Assembly (NCBI RefSeq): GCF_900114845.1
Contig: NZ_FOUK01000002.1
Span: 496,001 to 560,000 of the forward strand
Source: Pimelobacter simplex
Lineage (GTDB): Bacteria; Actinomycetota; Actinomycetes; Propionibacteriales; Nocardioidaceae
DNA: 64,000 nucleotides
Direction: 5' to 3'
In this document: positions 28,501-37,177 of the stretch, piece by piece
How positions within the stretch are numbered: position 1 is the first letter of the stretch
Layout of the letters: every line of letters begins with the position of its first letter
The notes under the pieces: generated by a model
What the model was told of the DNA's origin: nothing
Seen by the model: only the letters and a program-made list of their open reading frames with translations
Database searches by the model: none
Program-made: the position numbers and the translations under genes

Positions 28501-31500
28501 GCGTAGAAGGGCGCGTCGTGGCTCGCGGAGACCTTGAGCACCGCGTGGCCCTCGGCGCCGGCGGCGTCCTCGATCGTGTAGCCGATGTTGGTCGCGGCGG
28601 CGCCGGCGTCGGGCGCGTCGCCGACGTCGAGCTCGACGAAGCCGTTGCGGTGCTTGGCCTTCGTCGTGCTGTTGAGCTCGGCGATGCGCAGCGGGTCGTC
28701 GTCGGGGTCGACGTCGTTGGTGAGCACGTTGTAGGAGATGGTCCGGTTGGGCTGGACCAGCACGTTGTCGTCGAGCGCGACCGGCGGCTGGTTCTCGGCC
28801 TCCTCGGGAACGACCCCGACCCGCACCTCGGCGACGCCGGTCTCGCCGTACTTGTCCTGGACCTGGACCTGGAAGAAGTCGGTGCCGGCCTTGTCCTCGA
28901 ACGCCTCGTAGCGGAGCCAGTCGACGCCGGTGTCGAGCACCCGGCCGAGCTTGGGCGCGGTCAGGATGCTGCGGAAGGCGACCGAGTCGCCGTCGGGGTC
29001 GGCACCGGCGAGGTCGACCGAGATCACCTTGGGCCGGCCGCTGATCACCCGGTCGATGATCGGCTCGGGCAGCGGTGGGTGGTTGTTCTTGGCGGAGTCC
29101 GGGATGACGAAGATGCTCACCTCGGCGGTCGCCTTGAGGCCGTCGGTGTCGCGCACGCCGTAGATCACCGAGTAGGTGCCCGGCTTGTCGGGGGCGCGCA
29201 GGCGCAGGACGTCGCCGGCCACCCAGACGTTGAGGTCGCCGGCGTCGAGGTCGGACTGGAACAGCCGCGGCTTGCCGCCGTCGGGGTCGGAGTCGTTGGC
29301 CAGCACCGGGATCGTGGTGACCGCCCCGGCCCGCACGGTGACCTGGTCCTTGTTGGCGACGGGGTGCCGGTTGACCTGGGAGGCCTCGCGCTGGGCGATC
29401 ACGAGCTGACCCACCGTCGAGCTGCGGCCGTCGGACACGACGTACTCGACCGTGGCCTGCTGGCCCACGATGTCGGTGGTCGTGCTGACCACGGCCAGCC
29501 GCTTGTCGACGACCGAGACCTTGACCCCGGCCACCGACGGCCGACCGACCCGCTTGACGACGAGGACGTCGCCGTCGGGGTCGAAGTCGTTGAGCAGCAG
29601 GTCGACCTGGGCGGAGCCGCCCGGGGTGATGACCGCCTTGTCGCGCACCGCGATGGGGGCCCGGTTGTCCTTGGGCGGCGACTCGATGTCGAGCCGGATG
29701 AACGACGAGCGGGTGGCCGACGAGTTGTAGGCCGTGTACTCCAGGTAGTAGCTGCGCGCCTTGGTCGCCTGGAAGGTGAACGTGCCGTTGTCGAGGTCCC
29801 GGGTGATCGACGTGCCGGTGTCGTCGCCGACGACCTTGACGCCCTTGAGCTTGAGGTCGTTGCCCTCGGGGTTGCGGTCGTTGGTCAGCGGCTGGACGAC
29901 GACCTGGGTGTCCGCGACGCCGGAGGCCAGGTCGGGCACCAGCTCGGGCGGCGCGGTGTCGCCGACCACCTGGACCCGGAGCTTGTCGGTGATCGTGTCC
30001 TGGCCGTCCTCGATCGTGTACTGGATCTCGGAGACCTTCGAGCCAGAGCCGTCGTCGGTGAAGGTGATGGTGCCGTCGGGGCGGAACTCGACGTCGCCGC
30101 CGCGCGCCGTCGCCTCGCGCAGGGTGAGGTCGTCGCCGTCGGGGTCGTAGTAGTCGGCGAGCAGGTAGTAGTCGGACGTCGCCCCGCGCGCGACGGTGAG
30201 CACCGGCTCGCGGTCGGGCATCAGCTTGGGCCGGCTGTGCTGCTCGTCGGTGCGCACCTGCACGCGCAGCTCGGCGTAGGCCAGGTCGTTGACCTTGCCG
30301 TCGGTGACGGCGTAGCGGAAGACCGCCTTGCCCTCGGCGTCCGCCGGGACGTTGACCTGGAGCTGCGTGCCGCCACCGACGATCCGCACCTCCATCGGCT
30401 CGCCGGACTGCTGGGTCACCTTGGCGATGCTGATGATGTCGCCGTCGGGGTCGTGGTCGTTGAGCGCGACCACCGGGAAGACCGTGGTCCGGCCGCGGCG
30501 GGCGCCGAGGTCGTCGTCCTCGGGCACCGGCGGGCGGTTCTCCTGGTCGGGGACCTCGTCGGTGGTCTCCTTGATCTTCGACCGGTTCTGGTTGTTCGGG
30601 TCGACGGCCGGCCAGTTGTCGATCTTGGCCTTGCCCGGGTCCTGGACCAGCCAGCTGTCGCCGGTGCGGGTGTCGTTGAGGACGACGACGTCGCGGTTGA
30701 CGCGGAACTCCAGCTCGGCGCCGTCCTCCATCTCGGGCACCGGGGCGGTGTCGTCGTCGGCGTCGTCGGCGCAGTCGCGCAGGTAGTTGCCGCTCGAGTC
30801 GGGGTCGGCCCAGGCGGCGTAGACGCAGCGCGTGCTGGTCATCGCGACCGGCGCGGCCGGGCGCCCGTCGACGTCGCCGCGGCTGACCTTGTCGAGCTTG
30901 CCACCCTCGAGCGGCACGGAGTAGAGCCCGTTCTGGGTCGCGACGTAGACCTCACCGGACTCCCCCGACGGCTGCTGCAGCGCGACGGCCGTGGGGTCGG
31001 CGGCCTCGACGACGACCGGGTCGGCGTCGGGGCGGCTGAGCTCGAGCGTGGAGCGGTTGTAGAGGACGGGCGTGTCGCCGACGACGGTCAGGTCGACGTT
31101 GCCGGGCTCGGTGCCGACGTCGCTGCCGAGCTTCATCCGGTCCTCGGTGACGGGCAGGCCGGCGTCGTCGGTCGAGACCGGCGTGACCTTGCCGTCGCGG
31201 CCGAGCACGTAGGCGCGGCCGTCGGTGCCGACGACGGCGGAGAGCGCGCCGGTGACGTCGGGCTTCGCGGCCTTCACGGTGAAGCCGCGCAGGCCCTCGC
31301 CGGAGCGCACCCACGCCTTGCCGCCGGGGTCGACGATCGCGAACGTGTCGCCGCCCTGGGCGACCACGGCGCCGGTCGGCAGCGCGGTCGGGTCGAGCAC
31401 CGCGGCACGCGCGACGTCGACCGGTTTGACGGCACGCTCGGAGGACGCGTCGTCGACGTACAGGCTGGTGTCGCGCTGGAAGATGTCGAAGGTCGTGCTG

Positions 31501-31709
31501 CCCGAGTCGACGCCGAGGTCGAGCTCCTCGATCTGCGGGTTGAGGCGGGCGACCAGACCCTTCTCCTGGTTGGTCACCCACACGCCGCCGTCGTTGAGGT
31601 CGACCTCGGTGAACGGCTTGCCGTCGTGCTCGAAGGCGAGGACGACGAGCGTGCCGAGCAGCAGTGCGAGCGCAGTCGCGGATGCCGTGCGGCGCCAGCG
31701 GCGGATCAC
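25581..31709 (-). CDS. Giant membrane-anchored surface protein with Ig/cadherin-like and fibronectin III-like repeats
   Basis: This is a 2042-residue protein. A single N-terminal membrane anchor is at about 10-26, and the rest is predicted extracellular. Residues 30-390 look like a beta-propeller (WVTNQ, AYVLGRDGKV, VYVATQNGLYSVP) with two cysteines. From about 390 to 1110, eight Ig/cadherin-like repeats each carry an ND-x-DPDGD-type calcium-like loop near 417, 519, 610, 707, 805, 901, 998 and 1099. More beta repeats run to 1470, then FN3-like modules from 1474 to about 1870, and a Cys-rich C-terminus. GTG 31709 overlaps the kinase stop by GTGA. A role in adhesion, cell-cell contact or envelope sensing is inferred; no enzyme motif is seen. 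Confidence 0.85.
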   Translation of the reverse strand: MIRRWRRTASATALALLLGTLVVLAFEHDGKPFTEVDLNDGGVWVTNQEKGLVARLNPQIEELDLGVDSGSTTFDIFQRDTSLYVDDASSERAVKPVDVARAAVLDPTALPTGAVVAQGGDTFAIVDPGGKAWVRSGEGLRGFTVKAAKPDVTGALSAVVGTDGRAYVLGRDGKVTPVSTDDAGLPVTEDRMKLGSDVGTEPGNVDLTVVGDTPVLYNRSTLELSRPDADPVVVEAADPTAVALQQPSGESGEVYVATQNGLYSVPLEGGKLDKVSRGDVDGRPAAPVAMTSTRCVYAAWADPDSSGNYLRDCADDADDDTAPVPEMEDGAELEFRVNRDVVVLNDTRTGDSWLVQDPGKAKIDNWPAVDPNNQNRSKIKETTDEVPDQENRPPVPEDDDLGARRGRTTVFPVVALNDHDPDGDIISIAKVTQQSGEPMEVRIVGGGTQLQVNVPADAEGKAVFRYAVTDGKVNDLAYAELRVQVRTDEQHSRPKLMPDREPVLTVARGATSDYYLLADYYDPDGDDLTLREATARGGDVEFRPDGTITFTDDGSGSKVSEIQYTIEDGQDTITDKLRVQVVGDTAPPELVPDLASGVADTQVVVQPLTNDRNPEGNDLKLKGVKVVGDDTGTSITRDLDNGTFTFQATKARSYYLEYTAYNSSATRSSFIRLDIESPPKDNRAPIAVRDKAVITPGGSAQVDLLLNDFDPDGDVLVVKRVGRPSVAGVKVSVVDKRLAVVSTTTDIVGQQATVEYVVSDGRSSTVGQLVIAQREASQVNRHPVANKDQVTVRAGAVTTIPVLANDSDPDGGKPRLFQSDLDAGDLNVWVAGDVLRLRAPDKPGTYSVIYGVRDTDGLKATAEVSIFVIPDSAKNNHPPLPEPIIDRVISGRPKVISVDLAGADPDGDSVAFRSILTAPKLGRVLDTGVDWLRYEAFEDKAGTDFFQVQVQDKYGETGVAEVRVGVVPEEAENQPPVALDDNVLVQPNRTISYNVLTNDVDPDDDPLRIAELNSTTKAKHRNGFVELDVGDAPDAGAAATNIGYTIEDAAGAEGHAVLKVSASHDAPFYAPIARDDVADLGDIIGRDPGAWVDIPVLENDLDFDGPKVELKVTDCDAGSRGECEVAKGDSTVRVKLTADDQVVLYRLDDSDDESSDTFGVIYVTGTANVPPQLTTAKDKIPVKAVSGERVVLDLEDLVVTRAGREPRIVPDRTPTAVNGVVGAVEGSPTSLSFVSDRGHVGPASVTVSVSDGRTTGEDAGLTSLLTIPIDVRPSGNVAPEMRDAAVDVGTEGDAAQVDLAGLTRDANEDDLDTMAYSVKSAEAGLTASIPSGESILSIEASGGAKDGDTLKVAVVADDGHGGTTEATVTAHIVDSDRPRLEIPVISVTTKKGEVRSVDLADYAVNPYPGEPIKASNARIEGSGRVDDLETDGSSVSFRPVGSGTSTIKVTVSDASDDKKRDVTARINVVVLDVPAAPPRPALSSVEASSAVLSWREPDANGAPIEQYEVSGSHGFRQICTGPTCRLDDLTPGETYTFTVKAENSVGWSEASPPSEAITPNKAPDLMSPPTIVVEPKPTGSRMDRQLTVRWTPPANEGSPITSYEIKEAGSGRTWTATGGQTSHLITGLDNGTSYAFEIRAVNDVEPRRQFSGASQSVAPFGVPVRSGAPPQLTASEDSPYTNEPWVRIDWSRWSVSQSNGNAVSAYVITCDGCSRSTYTVGAGTSSKTFGAGDGIRKGQTVTFTVAATNDAGTSDRSPSVSGRPWTKAGPVRGLREVGSSPSDRTAMIGWDAPADDGGLPIRYYVVQTGSSGSVTVPAAPGGGGQAITFADNGTHSIRVWAVTFNGDRSVEGQADSLDGILTWGKPFPPDDTSKTSTEYYSVDLRLQAGAANGKPVTGVQFSTDGGASWNDRRSGESWSTAVEQGGSTARIMVRTRSSATGDREFSDPITITGTSKEKYLAISVSCNVLGRCAIGVNADGFINQPRDAVVSLNGLQPYGDSCGSFTQSVSGRLSYTAGGNGCRVTGDAKPSVTLDGVSRTAP

Positions 31710-33196
31710 CGGCCCACCTCGCAGACCTCGCGCGACGGCGCCGAGATGGGCAGGCCCTGGCGCCGCAGCGAGACCTGGACGCAGACGGACGACTTCGGCG
31801 CGATGGTCACGGTGCGGCTCGTCTCCCGGACGTACTGGGCGTCGTCGGTCACGACGCCGTTCTCGCGGATGCGGACCTTGAACTCGTCGTCGGGCTTCGG
31901 GTCGGCCTGCTGCCAGCGGAAGGTGTAGCGGGTGCCCTTGCCCGAGGAGGTGACGACCGGGGCGTCCGGGGCGTCGAGCGCCTGCACCGGGTCGGCCGGC
32001 TTCTCGCCGCGCAGCGGGCCCGAGCGCGGGTCGTCGTCGGTGCCGCCGCCGGCCAGCACGGCGTACCCGACGACGCCGGCGAGCGCCGCCGCGACCACGC
32101 CGACCGCCACCCGGGCGCCGGTGCCGAGGCGCCGGTCGTCGGTCCGGCGGGGCGGCGCGGTGCCGCTGCGGCCACCGTGCCCGCCGGTGCCGCCCGTCGC
32201 GGGGTCGGCGCCGGGGCTCCGGGTCGACTCCTCGACGGCGGGGCGCACGGGCGCCGGGCGGGCGCTGACCGCGGCCGGGATGATCACCGAGACCGGGCGG
32301 ACCAGGGTCCGCGCGTCGTCGGGGTGCTCCTCGACCAGCGCCGACGGCGAGGCGTCCATGACCTCGAGCCGGGTCGGCGACTGGCGCAGCTCGATCTGCA
32401 CGTCCTGGAGCTGGCGGCCGAGCACCATCGCCGAGACCGGGCGCTTCTCGACCTGGACCGACATCGCGCGGCGGAGCACGTCGACCAGCGAGGCCGGCAC
32501 GTCGGGACGGCGCAGCGGTGTCAGCTGGCCGCGCTCGATCCGGGTCATCATCGTCGCGTTGTCGTTGGACGCGTCGCGCCGCTCGTAGGGCGCGTGCCCG
32601 ATGAGCAACGAGTAGAGCGTCGCGGCCAGCGAGTAGACGTCGCTGCGCACGTCGTGGCTGTCGGAGGTGAGCGTCTCGGGCGGCGACCACGGGATCGACA
32701 GCGCCTGGCCGGCCGCCCCCGTCTGCCCCACGACCGAGGCGATGCCGAAGTCGGTGAGGAGCGGGACGCCGAACGTGCTGGTGAGGATGTTGTGCGGCTT
32801 GATGTCGCGGTGCAGGATCCCGGCCCGGTGGGCGGTCTCGACGGCGCTCGCGATCTTGACGCCGATGTCGAGCACCTCGCCGACCGCGAGCGGCTCGACC
32901 CGGTAGCGCTGCGCGACGTGCGGCGGCGGGCAGAACTCCATGACCAGGAACGCGCGCCCGTCGGAGCTCACCCCCGCCTGGTAGATCGGCACGATCGAGG
33001 GGTGGTTGGACAGCTGGGCCATCACGTTGGCCTCGGCCCGGAAGAGGTCGAGCGAGGCGGTGTCGCTGCCGCTGCGCAGCACCTTGATCGCGACCTGCCG
33101 GGTCGGCAGCTCCTGCTGGTAGCGGAAGACGTCGGCGAACCCGCCCTCGCCGACGAGGTCGACGTACGCGAAGCCGGGGATGTGCGGCGCGTGCAT
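31706..33196 (-). CDS. Transmembrane Ser/Thr protein kinase with extracellular FN3-like domain
   Basis: This is a 496-residue Hanks-type kinase. The glycine loop GEGGFADV is at 16-23, with Lys38 in VAIK, HRDIKPHN at 129-136, DFG at 149-151 and SPPE (APE equivalent) at 171-174. A disordered linker leads to one membrane helix at 362-383. A beta domain of about 87 residues (408-494) follows with the WQQ and VRIRENG pattern of FN3 and two cysteines. PknB-type PASTA domains are absent. The start codon lies two bases after the FHA stop, and the gene overlaps the giant protein gene, so the kinase may read the state of that protein. Confidence 0.93.
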   Translation of the reverse strand: MHAPHIPGFAYVDLVGEGGFADVFRYQQELPTRQVAIKVLRSGSDTASLDLFRAEANVMAQLSNHPSIVPIYQAGVSSDGRAFLVMEFCPPPHVAQRYRVEPLAVGEVLDIGVKIASAVETAHRAGILHRDIKPHNILTSTFGVPLLTDFGIASVVGQTGAAGQALSIPWSPPETLTSDSHDVRSDVYSLAATLYSLLIGHAPYERRDASNDNATMMTRIERGQLTPLRRPDVPASLVDVLRRAMSVQVEKRPVSAMVLGRQLQDVQIELRQSPTRLEVMDASPSALVEEHPDDARTLVRPVSVIIPAAVSARPAPVRPAVEESTRSPGADPATGGTGGHGGRSGTAPPRRTDDRRLGTGARVAVGVVAAALAGVVGYAVLAGGGTDDDPRSGPLRGEKPADPVQALDAPDAPVVTSSGKGTRYTFRWQQADPKPDDEFKVRIRENGVVTDDAQYVRETSRTVTIAPKSSVCVQVSLRRQGLPISAPSREVCEVGR

Positions 33197-33198
33197 GC

Positions 33199-34209
33199 TC
33201 AGCCCTCCGTCTCGCGCGCGGGGACGATGGTGGCGGTGATCCCCTTCGACAGGGTGAGGACGTCGCCGGTGGCGATCTCGGTCGGCACCCCGCGGTCGAG
33301 CGGGACCGGGATCTGGCCCGGCCGGGTGAGCAGCGTGCCGTTGGTCGAGGTGTCGGTCGCCGTCACCCGGACGCCGTCGGAGGAGACCTCGAGGTGGGTG
33401 CCGGAGACATAGGGGTCGTCGACGGTGACCAGCGCCGGCAGGTTCGCGCTGCCGCCGACCTGCTGCACCCGCGGGCTGCGCCCGACCAGGACCCGGCGCC
33501 GGACCGGCACCACCCGCCCGGTCGAGAGCCGCAGCGCGACGAGGGGACGCACCGGCGGCGGCGTGGGCGGGACCGGCGCGGCGGGGGCCGGGGGCGGCGG
33601 GGGGCTGCTCGGCAGGCCGCTCGGCGGGCTGCTCGGCGGGGTCGAGGTCGCGCTGGCGCGGATGGCCTGGAGCTGGGCCGGCGTGATCGTGCGGCCGTCG
33701 TGGTCGGTGGACGGCTCGGCCGGGGTCCAGCCGGGCGGCGGGCCGGTCGGCACCGGGCCGGCGGCGCCGCGGACCACGGTGTGCTCGGGGGCGGCGGGTG
33801 CCGGTGCCGGGGGCTCGCCCAGCGGGCACCACCGGACGCCCGCGCTGCGGACCACGCCCGTGCCGATCGGCAGCACCGGCGCGGCGGCTCCCCCGGCGAG
33901 CGGCCCGACCTCGACCGCCACCGCCGTGACGAGCGGCGTCGAGGTCGCGGTGCCGGAGGCCGCGGCGCGGCCGTCGATGCTCAGCCCGCCCACGCGGACG
34001 ACGTACCCGCCGCGGACCAGGATGGCCAGCGCGTCGCCGTCGCGGTGCAGCACGGCGACCTCGGGCAGGGCGGCCAGCGCCGCGGCCCAGGTCTCCGGAG
34101 CGCTGCCGGCCAGGGCGGCGACCTCGGTGAGCCGGTCGGCGGGCGCCAGCACGACGCCCCCCTCGGTCACGAGCGTCGCGAGCTCGCCGGGGACGTAGGT
34201 CGCCGTCAT
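33199..34209 (-). CDS. FHA domain protein
   Basis: This 336-residue cytoplasmic protein has a C-terminal FHA domain at about 224-330. Its phosphothreonine pocket is visible as GRS (243-245), SGTHLEV (269-275) and TSTNGT (287-292). The N-terminal 125 residues form an uncharacterised alpha/beta domain. The middle is a Pro/Ala/Ser-rich linker containing DHDGRTIT at 169-176, a conserved-looking threonine that could be a phosphosite. It is encoded between a PP2C phosphatase (ATGA overlap) and a Ser/Thr kinase, so it is probably the phospho-reader of the system. Confidence 0.87.
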   Translation of the reverse strand: MTATYVPGELATLVTEGGVVLAPADRLTEVAALAGSAPETWAAALAALPEVAVLHRDGDALAILVRGGYVVRVGGLSIDGRAAASGTATSTPLVTAVAVEVGPLAGGAAAPVLPIGTGVVRSAGVRWCPLGEPPAPAPAAPEHTVVRGAAGPVPTGPPPGWTPAEPSTDHDGRTITPAQLQAIRASATSTPPSSPPSGLPSSPPPPPAPAAPVPPTPPPVRPLVALRLSTGRVVPVRRRVLVGRSPRVQQVGGSANLPALVTVDDPYVSGTHLEVSSDGVRVTATDTSTNGTLLTRPGQIPVPLDRGVPTEIATGDVLTLSKGITATIVPARETEG

Positions 34210-35033
34210 GGCCGCTCCCAGGGCGCGGGACTGGTGTCCTCGCTGGGCCGGTCACCAGCGATGTCGACGACGACGACGGTCACGTTGTCGTGCCCGCCCG
34301 CGGCGACGGCCGCGTCGACGAGCGTGAGGACGGTGAGGTCCGCCGGCGTCCGCTCGGAGAGGATGTGGCCGATCGCGGTGTCGGAGAGCTCCGAGGTGAG
34401 GCCGTCGGAGCACAGCAGCAGCCGGGTGCCGGGGTCGGCGGGCACCAGGGAGAAGTCGGCCTGGGAGGCGCTGAGCGCGCCGATGGCGCGCGTGATGATG
34501 TGCCGCTCGGGGTGCGCGATGGCCTCGTCGCGGGTGAGCTGACCGGCGTCGATGAGCTCCTGGACGACGGAGTGGTCCTTCGAGATCTGCTCGAGGACGC
34601 CGTCGGCGGTGAACACGTAGGCGCGGGAGTCGCCGATGTTGGCGAGCAGCCAGTAGCCGCGCCCGTCCTGCAGCACGTGGGTCGCGGTGACCAGCGTCGA
34701 GCCCGGCGCCGCCGTCCCGGGCGCACCGCCGGCGGCCCCGGCGAGCGCTCCCACCCGGTGCTGGGCCGCCACGATCGCGGCCTCGACGTCACCGGCCTGG
34801 ACGACGGGCAGCGTGGCCAGCGGCTCGAAGGCCTCGGCAACCAGCCGGCTCGCGACGTCGCCGCGGTCGTTGCCGCCCATGCCGTCGGCGACGAGGAAGA
34901 CCGGCGGCGCCACGAGCGAGGAGTCCTCGTTGAGCTCGCGGACCCGCCCGGGGTGCGTGCCGGCGGCGTAGACGAGCCGCGACGCGCTGTCCGGCGAATT
35001 CCACACCTCGGCACCTGTCGCGTTGACCCGCAC
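34206..35033 (-). CDS. PP2C-type Ser/Thr protein phosphatase (PstP-like)
   Basis: This is a 275-residue single-domain PP2C. Metal-binding motifs are present: RELNEDS (33-38), VADGMGGNDRGD (48-59), a central GDSRAY, LLLCSDGLT and AGGHDNVTVVVV. There is no membrane segment. It should dephosphorylate targets of the adjacent kinase. The GTG at 35033 is preceded by GGGGGGAA. It is the first gene of the nine-gene array; the shared promoter region is 35034-35173, opposite the FKBP gene. Confidence 0.93.
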   Translation of the reverse strand: MRVNATGAEVWNSPDSASRLVYAAGTHPGRVRELNEDSSLVAPPVFLVADGMGGNDRGDVASRLVAEAFEPLATLPVVQAGDVEAAIVAAQHRVGALAGAAGGAPGTAAPGSTLVTATHVLQDGRGYWLLANIGDSRAYVFTADGVLEQISKDHSVVQELIDAGQLTRDEAIAHPERHIITRAIGALSASQADFSLVPADPGTRLLLCSDGLTSELSDTAIGHILSERTPADLTVLTLVDAAVAAGGHDNVTVVVVDIAGDRPSEDTSPAPWERP

Positions 35034-35160
35034 GGCGTTCCCCCCGAGACCTCCCCATCGATCCCATCCATCCTGCGGTGGGACGCTGCGCGCAGCCTAC
35101 AGCGACCGGCGCCGATCTACCGACCCTTCACCGACCCGCGGATCCCGCGGGTCCGGGGCA

Positions 35161-35166
35161 TAGGCT
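35161..35166 (+). promoter_or_regulatory. -10 box for a leaderless FKBP transcript
   Basis: TAGGCT is followed by seven bases and then the ATG at 35174. There is no ribosome-binding sequence. Confidence 0.55.
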
Positions 35167-35173
35167 GGGGCGC

Positions 35174-35545
35174 ATGTCCCAGAAGCCTGAGATCGACTTC
35201 GTCGACCCCACTCCGCCCACCGACCTCGTGATCACCGACCTCACCGTCGGCGACGGCCCCGAGGCGAGCGCCGGCAGCACCGTCTCGGTGCACTACGTCG
35301 GCGTCGCGCTGTCCAGCGGCGAGGAGTTCGACGCGTCCTACAACCGCGGCACCCCCCTCGACTTCCGCCTCGGCATCGGCCAGGTCATCCAGGGCTGGGA
35401 CACCGGCGTCCAGGGCATGAAGGTCGGCGGCCGCCGCCAGCTCGTCATCCCGCCGCACCTGGGCTACGGCGACCGTGGCGCCGGCGGCGTCATCAAGCCG
35501 GGCGAGACGCTGATCTTCGTGGTGGACCTGCTCGACGTGAAGTGA
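35174..35545 (+). CDS. FKBP-type peptidyl-prolyl cis-trans isomerase
   Basis: This 123-residue minimal FKBP fold catalyses proline isomerisation during protein folding. The family pattern is clear: VSVHYVGVALSSGEEFDAS, then PLDFRLGIGQVIQGWDTGV, GMKVGGRRQLVIPPHLGYG, and VIKPGETLIFVVDLL. Active-site aromatics (Y, F, W, Y, F) are all present. It has no signal peptide, so it is cytoplasmic. Confidence 0.95.
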   Translation: MSQKPEIDFVDPTPPTDLVITDLTVGDGPEASAGSTVSVHYVGVALSSGEEFDASYNRGTPLDFRLGIGQVIQGWDTGVQGMKVGGRRQLVIPPHLGYGDRGAGGVIKPGETLIFVVDLLDVK

Positions 35546-35559
35546 GCTGAACCCCAGCG

Positions 35560-35847
35560 TCACCAGGGCAGGTCGTCGGGGACGTCCGCGTCGGACACCC
35601 GGGCGGCCTGCCCTTGCAGCTCCACGACGTCCCCGACCCGGAGCTGGCGCCCCCGGCGGGTCTCGACCTCGCCGTTGACCCGGACCAGCCCGTCGGCGAT
35701 CACCGGCTTGGCCTCGGCTCCGGACTCCACCAGGTTGGCGAGCTTGAGGAACTGGCCGAGCCGGATCGACTCGTCGCGGATGGCGACGTCGACGGGCACC
35801 GGGCCCGCGGGCTCCGACTCCTTGCGCTTGCGGCCGAACATGGTCAT
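35560..35847 (-). CDS. S4-domain RNA-binding protein (Hsp15/YlmH-like)
   Basis: This 95-residue protein has a short basic tail (FGRKRKESE) and an S4 RNA-binding domain at about 25-85 (IRLGQFLKLANLVESG, then GLVRVNGEVETRRGRQLRVGD). Hsp15 and its relatives bind ribosomal or stalled-ribosome RNA. ATG 35847 shares one base with the DUF445 stop (TGATG). The second ATG, at 35841, is an alternative. Confidence 0.85.
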   Translation of the reverse strand: MTMFGRKRKESEPAGPVPVDVAIRDESIRLGQFLKLANLVESGAEAKPVIADGLVRVNGEVETRRGRQLRVGDVVELQGQAARVSDADVPDDLPW

Positions 35848-37115
35848 CAGTGAAGCAGCACCGAGATCGTGTGGATCAGCACCCCCACCAGACCGCCGAC
35901 GATCGTGCCGTTGATCCGGATGAACTGCAGGTCGCGTCCGACGTGCAGCTCGATCCGGCGGGCTGCCTCCTTGCCGTCCCAGCGCTCGATCGTGTGGGTG
36001 ATGACGGCGGTGAGCTCGGCGCCGTAGCGGTCGACGACGAAGACCGCGCCGTCGGCCGCGAGCCGGTCGAGCCGCTCGCGCAGCGCGGCGTCGGTGCGCA
36101 GCCGGGCCGAGGCGCCCTCGATCTCGACCAGCAGCCGCCGTCGCACGGCGCCCGCCGGGTCGGCCAGCGAGCCCAGCAGCGCCTTGCGCAGCGCCTGCCA
36201 CAGCGAGATCGCGCTCGCGATCACGGCGGGGTGGTCGAGCACCCGCTCCTTGAGCCGCTCCGCGCGGGCCTGGGTGGCCGGGTTGGCGAGCAGGTCGTCG
36301 GAGAGCTGGACGAGCATCGAGTCGAGCGCCCGGCGGGCCCGGTGGTCGGGGTTGTCGCGGATCTCGCCGACCCAGCGGACCACCTCGAGGTGGAGCCGGT
36401 TGATGACGTAGGTGTTGACCGAGTCGGGCGCCCACCACGGGGCCCGCTCCCCCAGGACGTCGTGCACGGTGTCGGGGTTGGCGAGGAGCCAGCCGTGCAT
36501 CTCCTCGAGCATCAGGTCGACCAGCCCGTGGTGCAGGTCGTCGCGGATCGCCTCGGCGAGCAGCCCGCCCAGCAGCGGGGCGATCGGCTCCTCGCGGAAG
36601 CGCGGGACGAGCGCCTCGGTGACGAGCGCCTCGATGTGGTCGTCGCGGACCTTGCCCAGCGCGAGCGCGGCCAGCTCGGAGCCCTCGGTGACGACCCGCT
36701 CGGCGTTCGCCGGGACGGCGAGCCAGTCGCCGACCCGCTGCGCGACCTGGACGCCGAGCACGCGCTCGCGGATGACCTCCTCCTGGAGGAAGTTCTCGCC
36801 GACGAACTCCTCGAGCCCCTTGCCCAGGTCGTCCTTGCGCTTGGGGATGAGCGCCGTGTGCGGGATCGGCAGGCCCAGCGGGTGCTTGAACAGCGCCGTC
36901 ACGGCGAACCAGTCGGCGATCGCACCGACCATCGAGGCCTCGGCGCCCGCGTTGACGAACCCCCAGACGCCGTCCTCGCCGAGCGTGACGACGTAGACCG
37001 CCGCGGCGAGCAGGAGCAGCGACACCGCCACCGTGCGCATCCGGCGCAGCGCGCCGCGGCGGAGGGCGTCGGCGGTGGGGTCGGAGGAGATCAGTGGCCC
37101 GGACACGCGGACCAT
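35847..37115 (-). CDS. DUF445 family membrane protein (YheB/YjiN-like)
   Basis: This 422-residue protein has an N-terminal helix (about 27-45), a conserved amphipathic segment GAEASMVGAIADWFAVTALF that identifies DUF445, a long helical cytoplasmic region, and a C-terminal membrane segment (GTIVGGLVGVLIHTISVLL). The family is widespread but has no assigned biochemical activity. GCGAGG is directly before the ATG. The gene is co-transcribed with the S4 protein. Confidence 0.87.
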   Translation of the reverse strand: MVRVSGPLISSDPTADALRRGALRRMRTVAVSLLLLAAAVYVVTLGEDGVWGFVNAGAEASMVGAIADWFAVTALFKHPLGLPIPHTALIPKRKDDLGKGLEEFVGENFLQEEVIRERVLGVQVAQRVGDWLAVPANAERVVTEGSELAALALGKVRDDHIEALVTEALVPRFREEPIAPLLGGLLAEAIRDDLHHGLVDLMLEEMHGWLLANPDTVHDVLGERAPWWAPDSVNTYVINRLHLEVVRWVGEIRDNPDHRARRALDSMLVQLSDDLLANPATQARAERLKERVLDHPAVIASAISLWQALRKALLGSLADPAGAVRRRLLVEIEGASARLRTDAALRERLDRLAADGAVFVVDRYGAELTAVITHTIERWDGKEAARRIELHVGRDLQFIRINGTIVGGLVGVLIHTISVLLH

Positions 37116-37143
37116 CCTCGCCTACGCAGGGGGCGGGAACGGC

Positions 37144-37177
37144 GAAGCGGCCCCGGTACGACGTCCGGGGCCGCTTC
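37144..37177. terminator. Perfect 13-bp stem hairpin between the MFS and DUF445 genes
   Basis: GAAGCGGCCCCGG pairs without mismatch with CCGGGGCCGCTTC across an 8-base loop. It lies 112 bases past the stop of the MFS gene on the minus strand and before the DUF445 start. It has no T-run, as is common for actinobacterial terminators. Confidence 0.7.

Noticed and set aside
37144..37177. The 13-bp perfect inverted repeat as an insertion-sequence end or attachment site.
   Set aside because: There is only one copy, no transposase or integrase nearby, and position after a gene end fits a terminator better.
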